Shown here: in pieces, positions 22,774 to 29,364 of the stretch
How positions within the stretch are numbered: the first letter of the stretch is position 1
Layout: every line of letters begins with the position of its first letter
Assembly: GCA_049322335.1 (NCBI GenBank)
Contig: JBMORL010000018.1
Span: forward strand, 1-29,364
DNA length: 29,364 nt
From: JBMORL01 sp049322335
GTDB lineage: Bacteria > Bacteroidota > Bacteroidia > Flavobacteriales_D > UBA2798
Direction: 5' to 3'
Program-made: the position numbers and the translations under genes
The notes under the pieces: model-generated
Told to the model about the DNA's origin: nothing
The model's input: the letters and a program-made list of their open reading frames with translations, nothing else
The model's database searches: none

Positions 22774-23505
22774 TCACTGCACATTCACATTTTTACGAAT
22801 GATAGTCATATTTCCATCATTGTCGCTTGCCCGGATGATGAGAATGTATGTACCCGAAGTGGTGGCGCCTGTAACGGCAGAACTTACATTATAAAGCACA
22901 TCTGCAGCTCCCGGCAGCCCGTTTAGCTGGCTATATACATTGGTTCCTGAAGGGTTTTCAAGGTAGATATTTACTGAGTCAATATCCACATCATCGGTTA
23001 CAGTTCCGGCAAGGTTTAATGTGTCACCGGCATTGATGTAAAGGCTGTCGAGGTTATGTGATGTGATATTAATTACGGGTTGCCCTGTTTGGGTAACGGT
23101 AAGATCGTATTGGTAAATATTGGATTCCATTCCGGCTTCATCAAGGGCTGTTACTTTAATGTGATAAGGCCCCGAAGATGCGGTGGCGGGGATTGAAATG
23201 CTTTTGGTTTCAAAAGCAGCAGTACCGCTGATGGAATAAACATACTGAACGGAATAAGGTGTGTTACGGTCATCATGCCCGTCAAATGCATCATGAATAT
23301 CTACTTTGAATTGTTTGAGGTTGACATTATCTTTTATTTCTGTATAAAAAGTAATGGTTGAACCTGCCGCTGCTGTTCCTGATTCGGCAGCACCGTTTAC
23401 GCGTACCAAAAATACAGAAGGGGCAATGGTATCGGGACGATCTTTTTTGCAACTACCCAGAAACAAAGCAGTTGAGAATGCTGAAAAAAGTAGGATCTTG
23501 TTCAT
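22774..23505 (-). CDS. DUF4625 domain lipoprotein
   Basis: This is an envelope lipoprotein of the DUF4625 family. The signal MNKILLFSAFSTALFLGSC places lipidation at Cys19. The mature part consists of two Ig-like beta modules: residues ~28-135 (IAPSVFLVRVNGA, TITFYTEIKDNVNLKQFKVDIHDAFDGHDD, YHIKVTALDEAGMES) and ~145-243 (VINITSHNLDSLYINAGDTL, DDVDIDSVNIYLENPSG). The HDAFDGHDD stretch could bind metal. It sits behind a TonB-dependent receptor with a Fur-family regulator beyond, so a role as an outer-membrane metal-uptake accessory is inferred. It has its own -7 box at 23519-23526. Confidence 0.85.
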   Translation of the reverse strand: MNKILLFSAFSTALFLGSCKKDRPDTIAPSVFLVRVNGAAESGTAAAGSTITFYTEIKDNVNLKQFKVDIHDAFDGHDDRNTPYSVQYVYSISGTAAFETKSISIPATASSGPYHIKVTALDEAGMESNIYQYDLTVTQTGQPVINITSHNLDSLYINAGDTLNLAGTVTDDVDIDSVNIYLENPSGTNVYSQLNGLPGAADVLYNVSSAVTGATTSGTYILIIRASDNDGNMTIIRKNVNVQ

Positions 23506-23518
23506 ACCTGATTTTTTC

Positions 23519-23526
23519 CAAATATA
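23519..23526 (-). promoter_or_regulatory. -7 promoter box of the DUF4625 gene
   Basis: TATATTTG on the minus strand (TAnnTTTG) lies 13 nt before the ATG at 23505, giving a very short leader. No good -33 element was seen. Confidence 0.5.
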
Positions 23527-23635
23527 AGGAAATTAGGTGTAGGCACTTACGTCTGTCAGCAAAAATTGACGACCGGCAGGAAATCCCGGATGATAATAAT
23601 TACTTCTTTTTTAAAGCGATACGGCAAAACGGAGA

Positions 23636-26095
23636 CTATTCCTGTTTGGAGTACTGAAGAGGAACCAGTAATTTGATACTGAAGTTTCGGCCCATATTAA
23701 AGATTCCGGTTCTGCCTGTAAGGTAATTTTCTGCTGTGTATTTTAAACGGCTCAAATGATTTTGCCAGGCAATATCGGCCAGGTTATTTACGCTGAAATA
23801 AACCGAAAAAAGTGTTTTTTTGGAAGAAACAATGTCTGCTCCTGCTCCCAGGTTAATTAGAGTATACGCAGGAGTGGCGGTCTCTGTACCGTAAGCTGCA
23901 AAAATTTTTTCCTGCATAAAATAATGATCGGCCGACAGGCTGAAATATAAATTGGAAATTTTTTTACCTGCTTTTTTAAAATCAGAACGCAACATAAGTG
24001 ACGCTTTCGGGGCGGGTATAAAAGGAAGATATCTGGTGGAATCGGTAGCATTTTTTTTCGTGGCATTTACCAGTGAAAAAGTGCTTTCCACATGGAGCCA
24101 GTCGAGTGGATGGGGGTGAATCTCCAGCATCATTTCTCCGCCATAAAGAAAAGCGTCTCCCTGGGTAAATTGAAAAACAGGCAGTGGTTCATTCGGATCA
24201 ATAATGGAATCTCCTCCCGAAACGCTGTTGAGTTTTGCCAAGTGAATATAATGTTGAATGGAATTTCCAAACAAGGTAATTTCTGCCGAAATGTGCTCGA
24301 GGTTTAGTCCTAAGGCATAATCGGCCTGCCAGCTTGTTTCCGCTTTCATGGTAGTATTGCCCACCTCATATCTTCCTGCTCCTTCATGTTCTCCGTTGGC
24401 GCCCAGTTCGGCAATATTCGGTGAGCGGAACCCTCTCGAAAGATTGAGTTTGGTAAATGTTTTTTCCGAAAACCGGTAAGCGACCCCTATACTTCCGCTT
24501 AGATTGGAATACCGCGATGTAAAAGCGCTGAATTTAATCCCGGCCAACGGATCATTGGCTTCCACTGCATTTCCCAGGCTGTCTGTAAATAAAGCGGAGG
24601 CATTAATCTGCCTTGTATCATATCTCACACCAGCGCTGAGATCTGCTTTTTCGAACGATTTTTTTGCAGTAATAAATCCACCGATATCAAACAATGAATA
24701 TTCGGGGACCAGGAACTCTGTTCCTTTATTTTCAGATCGCTGGCCCATACCATTTATTCCTGCAGAAGTTTGCCATTTATTTTTTTCGGGAAAAGAATAA
24801 CGCACGTCATAGTTAATTGTATTCAGTAAAAAATAAAGTCCGTATTGTTCGGGTTGCACTACGTTTCCAAATTCTTTCCGTTGATTTTGCTGAAATCCTA
24901 AAGTGGTTTTGAGGTAACCGTTTTTAATTACAAAAAGGCCGGTAATCCCTGTTTTATAGTGGCGGATATCCTGGTGCGGAATAAAAAGTGAATAGGATTT
25001 CATTTCGTTTTCTGTTGCGATCACAGTAGATACAGTATCATTAAGGGCAACCGGGTGAATAAATTTCCCGCTTGCACTATCGCGTTCTCCTTCGGCAATT
25101 TCGGGCATAATCCGGTACGAACTGAAATTCAGGTGCAGGTATCCCCATGATTTATTGATACCGGTAATGCCACTGATAGCCGATTCTTTAAAACCTGTTC
25201 CAAAAACATAACCATCGTATTTGTTTTTATAATCATGAGCTGCTTTTCCACTGTAGCGAATATTCCAGATAAATCCTTTTTTATTTCCTGCAAAATTTCC
25301 CGAATAACCCAATAATCCGTTGTTGGTTTGATAATTCCACAAAACATTTCCACCAATAGTTCCTTCAGGAAGAGTAGGAGCGGAGATCATATGGATCACT
25401 CCTGCCATAGCATCCGAACCATACGATAAACTGGCCGGGCCTTTTAAAATTTCCACACTGTTCACCGAAAACTCATCTATTTCAATTCCGTGTTCATCTC
25501 CCCATTGTTGTCCCTCCTGCCGGATACCATCATTTACCACCACCACCCTGTTGTAACCAAGTCCCCTGATAACCGGTTTTGAAATTCCCGAACCGGTGGT
25601 AATCTGCGAAACACCGGGTTGTGTGGCAAGTGCATCAATAATATTTCCGGAGGCATTCTGAAGTAATGTCAGTTTTGTTACCAGGGTGATGGGTGTGGGA
25701 GTTTTATTTTTTTCTGCTGCCTGCGAAGTACCGGTGATGATGATTTCGTTCATTTCCTTTACAGAAGATTCCAGTTCAAAATCGCGGGCAGAGATGGTGG
25801 TAAGATCAATGTATTCGGCTATGGTTTTATAACCCACCAGGCTGATCTGGATAAGGATTCTGGCAGACGGGAGATTGTCTAATTTATATTGGCCGTTTTT
25901 ATCAGACGAAGTCCCTGTTTTCAGGTCGGGAACATAAATATTTACTCCTGCCAACAACTCCCCGGTTTCCTTATCAGTGATTTTCCCCGATAAAGTTGTT
26001 TTATCTGTATTGCCCGCAAAAACAGCAGTGGCAATCCATGCGAAAAGCAATGGCAGAAACCGGTATTTCAGGGTATTTGCGGTGAAAATCTTCAA
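23636..26095 (-). CDS. TonB-dependent outer-membrane receptor with CarboxypepD_reg-like N domain
   Basis: This is an outer-membrane active transporter, likely for a metal or metallophore. After the signal peptide (ending AVFAGN), residues ~30-110 form a carboxypeptidase-regulatory-like domain (LSGKITDKETGELLAGVNIY, LVGYKTIAEYIDL). The plug follows, with EIIITGTSQAAEKNKTP, QPGVSQITTGSG, KPVIRGLGYNRVVVVNDGIR and VEILKGPASLSYGSDAMAGV. The beta-barrel ends with the C-terminal aromatic strand GIFNMGRNFSIKLLVPLQYS. No ATG is available; TTG at 26095 (819 residues) is preferred, since the TTG at 26119 would lie at the transcription start and inside the operator. A CTG further on is also possible. Repression by the divergent Fur-family protein is inferred. 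Confidence 0.9.
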   Translation of the reverse strand: MKIFTANTLKYRFLPLLFAWIATAVFAGNTDKTTLSGKITDKETGELLAGVNIYVPDLKTGTSSDKNGQYKLDNLPSARILIQISLVGYKTIAEYIDLTTISARDFELESSVKEMNEIIITGTSQAAEKNKTPTPITLVTKLTLLQNASGNIIDALATQPGVSQITTGSGISKPVIRGLGYNRVVVVNDGIRQEGQQWGDEHGIEIDEFSVNSVEILKGPASLSYGSDAMAGVIHMISAPTLPEGTIGGNVLWNYQTNNGLLGYSGNFAGNKKGFIWNIRYSGKAAHDYKNKYDGYVFGTGFKESAISGITGINKSWGYLHLNFSSYRIMPEIAEGERDSASGKFIHPVALNDTVSTVIATENEMKSYSLFIPHQDIRHYKTGITGLFVIKNGYLKTTLGFQQNQRKEFGNVVQPEQYGLYFLLNTINYDVRYSFPEKNKWQTSAGINGMGQRSENKGTEFLVPEYSLFDIGGFITAKKSFEKADLSAGVRYDTRQINASALFTDSLGNAVEANDPLAGIKFSAFTSRYSNLSGSIGVAYRFSEKTFTKLNLSRGFRSPNIAELGANGEHEGAGRYEVGNTTMKAETSWQADYALGLNLEHISAEITLFGNSIQHYIHLAKLNSVSGGDSIIDPNEPLPVFQFTQGDAFLYGGEMMLEIHPHPLDWLHVESTFSLVNATKKNATDSTRYLPFIPAPKASLMLRSDFKKAGKKISNLYFSLSADHYFMQEKIFAAYGTETATPAYTLINLGAGADIVSSKKTLFSVYFSVNNLADIAWQNHLSRLKYTAENYLTGRTGIFNMGRNFSIKLLVPLQYSKQE

Positions 26096-26113
26096 AATGA
26101 AACTAAGTTGTTT

Positions 26114-26130
26114 TTGCAATTATGTTGCAA
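26114..26130. promoter_or_regulatory. Likely Fur/Zur-type operator TTGCAA-N5-TTGCAA
   Basis: TTGCAATTATGTTGCAA has two self-complementary TTGCAA half-sites 11 nt apart centre to centre. It lies between the regulator's -33 and -7 boxes and just downstream of the receptor's -7 box, so one site can repress both divergent promoters. Confidence 0.6.
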
Positions 26131-26135
26131 ATATA
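26128..26135 (-). promoter_or_regulatory. -7 promoter box of the TonB-dependent receptor gene
   Basis: TATATTTG on the minus strand fits TAnnTTTG. Its position puts the transcript start near 26121 and a leader of about 25 nt before the TTG at 26095, which is why that start is preferred. Confidence 0.55.
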
Positions 26136-26184
26136 GTAATTTTGAAATACGGGGCTGCATTTTTATTACATTTACGTGCTATAA

Positions 26185-26604
26185 ATGAAAAAAACACTTG
26201 ACATATTACTGGAAAACGACCTCCGAAAAACACCCTGCCGCCTGTTTGTGCTGGATGAATTCCGTAAAAAAGGAAAACAAAGTTTATCTGAAAACGACCT
26301 GGAAAACAAGTCGAAAGGAAAGTTTGACAGGGTGACCATTTATCGTACACTTAATACGTTCATTGATTCGGGAATTTTGCATAAAGTAATTGATGACGAC
26401 AATATTGTGAAATTTGCCATGTGTTCGGAAACCTGTGATGATCATCATCATAATCACGAACACGTACATTTTAAATGCGAAGAATGCCACACCACCAGTT
26501 GTCTCGATCATATTTCAATAGTGAATGTGGAATTACCGAAAGGATATAAAAAGAAAGAAGCAAATTACCTGATTGTTGGTGTGTGTGCAGATTGTAATAA
26601 TTAA
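26185..26604 (+). CDS. Fur-family transcriptional repressor, probably Zur-like
   Basis: This is a 139-residue metal-dependent repressor. The winged-helix N domain carries LRKTPCRLFVLDEF and the recognition helix DRVTIYRTLNTFIDSGILHK (residues 48-67). The dimerisation/metal domain has a His-rich segment (residues 86-95) and the two structural zinc motifs CEEC (98-101) and CADC (134-137). Which metal it senses cannot be read directly. Zinc (Zur) is favoured because it is divergent from a TonB-dependent receptor/DUF4625 pair with a shared operator, but iron or manganese is possible. It has its own consensus promoter containing the operator, so autoregulation is expected. Confidence 0.88.
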   Translation: MKKTLDILLENDLRKTPCRLFVLDEFRKKGKQSLSENDLENKSKGKFDRVTIYRTLNTFIDSGILHKVIDDDNIVKFAMCSETCDDHHHNHEHVHFKCEECHTTSCLDHISIVNVELPKGYKKKEANYLIVGVCADCNN

Positions 26605-26716
26605 TGATGAAGAAAAGGGCAAGAGACATAAGCTCTGCCTGAGGCGGACAAGCATGAGCCATGAGGGAATCGGTGCAGGATGCAGAAGCGGAATGAATCG
26701 TGTCAAAGTGGAATAT

Positions 26717-26744
26717 CGCAGGGGTCAGTTGCGACTGACCTGCG
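26717..26744. repeat. Palindrome with AGTYGCGAC core
   Basis: GGTCAGT-TGCG-ACTGACC (26723-26740) is a perfect 7-bp stem with a 4-nt loop, extended outward by CGCA/TGCG. It shares AGTYGCGAC with the palindrome at 10908-10927. Confidence 0.55.
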
Positions 26745-26866
26745 AATTACGGCTTACGAATTGCGAATGGGGAAGGGTTATTGATGATGAAGAAAAACAG
26801 GAGGCAAGAAGAATGGTGTAGGACGGAGAGTGAATCTGTAAATAGAAAAAGACATTAAAAAAATAA

Positions 26867-26920
26867 CTTTCAAAACTTGTAAACTTTCTCAACTTTCTCA
26901 ACTTTCAAAAACTCACAAAC
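26867..26920 (+). repeat. AAC-phased leader repeat in front of the TraB-like gene
   Basis: AAC trinucleotides recur every 8-10 nt, including the unit TTTCTCAAC twice in tandem, ending 12 nt before the ATG. It resembles the TTCAACN heptads of the methyltransferase leader, in the same orientation to the gene. Confidence 0.6.
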
Positions 26921-26932
26921 TAAAAATATAAA

Positions 26933-27874
26933 ATGAAAAAAACAATATTCTCTTTTTCCTGGATTCCGGTAGTTTTCCTGTTGGTGCGGTGCGGATCGGC
27001 TTCGCAAACGGCAGCTGAAGAAGTAAAAATGAACGAAATCATCGGTTACGAATACGATACCGATGAAAAATCATTGCTCTGGGAAATAACGGGTAACGGA
27101 CTAAAGCAGCCCTCTTACCTTTATGGAACCATCCACATTCAGCGGAAAGAAGTTTTTGCATATGATACGGTGGTAAGCAAAATATTTGATACCTGTGCAG
27201 CTTATGCCATGGAATTGAACATGGATGAAATTGACATGAAAAAAATGAATAAAACCATGCAGATGGATAAACCGCTGGATTCCATTATTTCTGCCGAAAA
27301 ATACAGGGTGATGGATTCCCTTATGCTGGCGGAAGCAGGAATGGGAATGACGATGTTTAAAAAAATGAAACCCTTTTTCCTGATGGCCATGATGATGAAA
27401 GATGATATTGGTACGGATATGCCCATGGCGTTAGACCTCGATTTTTTCAATAAAGCTAAAAAGAAAAAGAAAAAACTCATTGGCATTGAAAAATTCGAAG
27501 AGCAAATGGCGGCAGTAGATGAACTGACCATAGAAGAACAGGTAGATATGATCCTCGAAGGGATGAAAGACACTACGCACGGAGCATTTAAGTTTGACGA
27601 AATGCTCGATACTTATCTTGCCGGTGACCTTGAAAAAATGGTGGAGCTGACCAAAGACTCCACTTACCCCGAAAAATTTCACAAGGCATTTTTGCACGAC
27701 CGCAACATCCGTATGGCCGACCGCATTGCAAAAATTTGCAGCGAACAAATGACTTTTAATGCCGTAGGTGCCGGACACCTGGGTGGTGATGACGGTGTTA
27801 TTGCTTTGCTTAGAAAAAAAGGATTTACTTTAAAACCCATAAAAACTGAATTCAAAACCGTAGAAACAAAATAA
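26933..27874 (+). CDS. TraB/GumN family exported protein
   Basis: This belongs to the TraB/GumN (Tiki-like) family of putative metal-dependent proteases. The N-terminal ~25 residues are a signal sequence; CGSA at residues 21-24 could make it a lipoprotein, although Arg precedes the Cys, which is unusual. The domain starts with LLWEITGNGLKQPSYLYGTI and carries the first GxxH motif (GTIH), an AMELNMDEID acidic segment, KKKLIGIEKFEEQM and the second GxxH motif GAGHLGG near the C terminus. The middle is Met-rich (MMMKDDIGTDMPMALDL). The following C1 peptidase starts 3 nt after its stop codon, so the two are co-transcribed and both face the envelope. Confidence 0.87.
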   Translation: MKKTIFSFSWIPVVFLLVRCGSASQTAAEEVKMNEIIGYEYDTDEKSLLWEITGNGLKQPSYLYGTIHIQRKEVFAYDTVVSKIFDTCAAYAMELNMDEIDMKKMNKTMQMDKPLDSIISAEKYRVMDSLMLAEAGMGMTMFKKMKPFFLMAMMMKDDIGTDMPMALDLDFFNKAKKKKKKLIGIEKFEEQMAAVDELTIEEQVDMILEGMKDTTHGAFKFDEMLDTYLAGDLEKMVELTKDSTYPEKFHKAFLHDRNIRMADRIAKICSEQMTFNAVGAGHLGGDDGVIALLRKKGFTLKPIKTEFKTVETK

Positions 27875-27877
27875 GAT

Positions 27878-29113
27878 ATGAAACAAACAACACTTATCCT
27901 GTCTGCGTTAGTCATCGCTTCTGTTGCCGGAGCGCAGAACAAAGACAAAGCCGCCTTCATCGAAACCAAACCCGGTTATTACCAGAATTCTATTCTGAAA
28001 GGGATTACCGAATACCAGGAGGAGAAAAAAGCAGAGGCCCCAAAAGCTTTTAAAATAGATGTTTCGGGAATGAATCTTCCCACAGACCCCGAAAAATATA
28101 CAAAAGTGTGGCATACCGGTGTCATTTCACAGGGAAATACCGGAACCTGCTGGTGTTTTTCCACCACTTCTTTCTATGAAAGCGAAATAAAACGACTTTC
28201 GGGAAAAGAAGTAAAACTTTCTGAAATGTATATCGTGTATTGGGAATATGTTGAGCGCGCCAGATATTTTGTGGAACACCGCGGTGAGATGTCGCTGGGA
28301 GAAGGAAGCCAGACCATGGCGGTGGCCAAACGAATGAAAAAATACGGAGTGGTTCCCGCTGAAATGTATACGGGAATGAAAGAAGGGCAAAAGTTTCATT
28401 CGCACGATAAAATGTTTGGAGAAATTGAAGCATATCTCAAAAACGTAAAAGCCACCAACGCCTGGCATGAAAAAGAAGTAGTAAAAACCGTTCGCGATAT
28501 CCTCGATCATTATATGGGTGCCGTACCCGATAAAATTACCGTTGATAAAAAAGAAATGACACCCGTTGAATACATGAACAATGTGTTGAAACTAAAACCC
28601 GATGATTATGTGGATTTCATGTCGCTGATGACCGCGCCTTATTGGGAAAAAGCAGAATACAAAGTGCCCGACAACTGGGACAAAGACAAAAATTTTATCA
28701 ATGTTCCCCTGGATGATTTTATGGGAGCCATTAAATCTGCGATAAAGGCCGGTTATGGAATCAGCATTGGCGGAGATGTGTCGGAAGCCGGGTTTCATTC
28801 ATGGGCACAGGTAGCGATGATTCCTACTTTTGATATTCCTTCTGAATATATTGATGAAAACGCACGCGCTTTCCGTTTTCTGAATAACAGCACCACAGAC
28901 GACCACGCTATGCATCTTGTAGGTTTTCATGAAGTAGACGGAAAAACTTGGTTTCTCATTAAAGATTCCGGTGCCGGCTCCCGTAATTGCGGAGAAGGAT
29001 GTAAATCATTTGGTTATTACTTCATGCACGAAGATTATATCAAATTAAAAATGATGACATTCACTATACATAAAGACGCGGTGAAGGAATTGATTAAGAA
29101 GGTGAAGGTGTAG
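27878..29113 (+). CDS. Exported C1B family cysteine peptidase (PepC/bleomycin hydrolase-like)
   Basis: This is a papain-fold cysteine peptidase of subfamily C1B. Residues 1-19 form a signal peptide (ending VAGAQ), whereas classical PepC/bleomycin hydrolase is cytosolic, so this one works in the periplasm or outside. The catalytic Cys is Cys91 in QGNTGTCWCFSTTSFYESEI, with Gln85 as oxyanion residue. The catalytic His is His343 in DDHAMHLVGF. The third active-site segment reads WFLIKDSGAGSRNCG, with Asp where papain-like NSWG has Asn, a change to note. The 411-residue length fits the family. It lies 3 nt after the TraB-like gene and ends at a terminator. Confidence 0.9.
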   Translation: MKQTTLILSALVIASVAGAQNKDKAAFIETKPGYYQNSILKGITEYQEEKKAEAPKAFKIDVSGMNLPTDPEKYTKVWHTGVISQGNTGTCWCFSTTSFYESEIKRLSGKEVKLSEMYIVYWEYVERARYFVEHRGEMSLGEGSQTMAVAKRMKKYGVVPAEMYTGMKEGQKFHSHDKMFGEIEAYLKNVKATNAWHEKEVVKTVRDILDHYMGAVPDKITVDKKEMTPVEYMNNVLKLKPDDYVDFMSLMTAPYWEKAEYKVPDNWDKDKNFINVPLDDFMGAIKSAIKAGYGISIGGDVSEAGFHSWAQVAMIPTFDIPSEYIDENARAFRFLNNSTTDDHAMHLVGFHEVDGKTWFLIKDSGAGSRNCGEGCKSFGYYFMHEDYIKLKMMTFTIHKDAVKELIKKVKV

Positions 29114-29133
29114 AATATAAATTTTTTATTGTT

Positions 29134-29161
29134 AAAAGGCATCTGAAAAGGTGCCTTTTTT
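29134..29161 (+). terminator. Rho-independent terminator after the C1B peptidase
   Basis: AAAAGGCATC pairs with GGTGCCTTTT (one wobble) around an 8-nt loop and is followed by a T-run, 20 nt after the stop codon. Confidence 0.75.
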
Positions 29162-29166
29162 GTTTA

Positions 29167-29200
29167 ATCCGCGGAAATCTGCGCTATCTGCGGGAAACCG
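29167..29200. repeat. Degenerate TCYGCGGAAATCTGCG-type repeat
   Basis: The stretch contains TCCGCGGAAA, TCTGCGC and TCTGCGGGAAA, three variants of one word. Similar intergenic words recur in many genomes. No gene is present between the terminator and the antitoxin promoter. Confidence 0.35.
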
Positions 29201-29247
29201 GCATTTGTGCTTTCTCCCTCATATGGAGCAGATTTTTACATATTTTA

Positions 29248-29288
29248 TTATACGTATAAAATTATTATCTTTGTCGTATAAATTAATT
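29248..29288 (+). promoter_or_regulatory. Promoter and probable autoregulatory operator of the DUF6364 gene
   Basis: A perfect palindrome TTATACGTATAA (29248-29259) overlaps the spacer of the promoter whose -7 box is TATCTTTG (29266-29273). CGTATAAAATTATT (29253) is repeated as CGTATAAATTAATT (29275), 22 nt or two helical turns apart, ending just before the ATG. Confidence 0.6.
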
Positions 29289-29290
29289 GT

Positions 29291-29364
29291 ATGGATGCAA
29301 AAATCACCCTGTCTTTTGATAAAAACGTTATTGAAAGGGCAAAAAAATATGCTGAGAGCCAGAA
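29291..29364 (+). CDS. DUF6364 family protein, probable antitoxin, 3' partial
   Basis: Only the first 24 codons are in the window. MDAKITLSFDKNVIERAKKY is the typical start of DUF6364 proteins: a ribbon strand (KITLSFD) followed by an amphipathic helix, as in ribbon-helix-helix antitoxins. Such proteins are usually encoded just upstream of a PIN-domain (VapC-type) toxin, which would lie beyond the window. The promoter region is palindromic with spaced half-sites, as expected for an autoregulating antitoxin. Confidence in the family is moderate because so little is visible. Confidence 0.7.
   Translation, partial: MDAKITLSFDKNVIERAKKYAESQ

Larger units (their letters stand above)
26113..26144 (+). 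promoter_or_regulatory. Consensus promoter of the Fur-family gene
   Basis: TTTG at 26113-26116 and TAATTTTG at 26137-26144 with a 20-nt spacer fit the Bacteroidota consensus. The operator occupies the spacer, so a bound repressor would block RNA polymerase. Confidence 0.65.
26605..26932. other. 328-nt noncoding region rich in repeats
   Basis: No credible gene was found. The stretch contains a duplicated GATGAAGAAAA...GGCAAGA motif (about 26606 and 26783), a segment related on the other strand to 15261-15296, the palindrome at 26717-26744, an ACGAATTGCGAAT-type word tract, and the AAC-phased leader of the TraB-like gene. Confidence 0.6.

Noticed and set aside
26096..26119. TTG at 26119 as start of the TonB-dependent receptor
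   Set aside because: It coincides with the operator and the predicted transcription start; TTG at 26095 leaves a normal leader and signal peptide.
26573..26821. 82-codon plus-strand frame after the Fur-family gene
   Set aside because: It begins inside the regulator gene and reads through intergenic repeats and a palindrome; no family features.
1..29364. CRISPR arrays, tRNA or rRNA genes, complete insertion sequences, prophage genes
   Set aside because: None seen: the tandem repeats present have 7-10-nt periods without spacers, and no transposase, integrase or phage structural motif occurs in any frame.

Overview
The window comes from a member of the Bacteroidota. Evidence for this is a secreted protein with a type IX secretion (T9SS) C-terminal sorting domain, several TTTG/TAnnTTTG-type promoters, a TonB-dependent receptor with an N-terminal carboxypeptidase-like domain, many small lipoproteins, and families typical of that phylum (DUF5606, DUF4293, DUF4625, MiaE, DUF6364). 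I cannot place it below phylum with confidence. No rRNA, tRNA, CRISPR array, prophage or complete insertion sequence was seen.

Layout. 1-5728 (+): a housekeeping run with a 5'-truncated NAD(P)HX repair enzyme, tRNA hydroxylase MiaE, YqgE, DUF5606, an M3 oligoendopeptidase and the membrane protein DUF4293. A possible 47-codon gene lies on the opposite strand at 1461-1604. 5729-7491: an AT-rich accessory patch with a T9SS cargo protein, an attC-like repeat and a SRPBCC protein. 7492-9414 (-): a DEAD-box helicase with a TPR lipoprotein starting immediately after it. 9730-10842 (+): a front-end-type fatty acid desaturase. 10990-15065 (-): mostly lineage-specific envelope proteins (four exported proteins plus DUF4184). 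15297-16949 (-): acyl-CoA carboxylase beta subunit. 17253-22583 (-): six same-strand genes, namely a methyltransferase, a caspase-like/methyltransferase fusion, a divergent glutamate-racemase-like protein, DUF6356, a cation:proton antiporter and an exported Trp/His-rich protein. 22774-26604: a metal-uptake locus with a DUF4625 lipoprotein, a TonB-dependent receptor and a divergently transcribed Fur-family repressor sharing a TTGCAA-N5-TTGCAA operator. 26933-29113 (+): a TraB/GumN protein and an exported C1B (bleomycin-hydrolase-like) peptidase, two genes 3 nt apart. 29291-end (+): the start of a DUF6364-type antitoxin with a palindromic promoter.

The most unusual items are these. (1) The 20439-21731 protein joins a predicted clan-CD (caspase-like) His/Cys domain to a SAM methyltransferase, in a tight run with a racemase homologue that keeps both catalytic cysteines but has altered substrate-pocket motifs. 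(2) Short tandem repeats of about 7 (or 9) nt lie directly in front of at least four start codons, always in the same orientation relative to the gene. (3) Several dispersed palindromic repeats occur, including two copies of one element in front of, or behind, different genes. (4) Two genes have a -7 promoter box exactly 4 nt before the start codon, which predicts leaderless mRNAs. The noncoding stretches of about 300 bases or more (9415-9729, 16950-17252 and 26605-26932) hold repeats, hairpins and leader tracts rather than missed genes.
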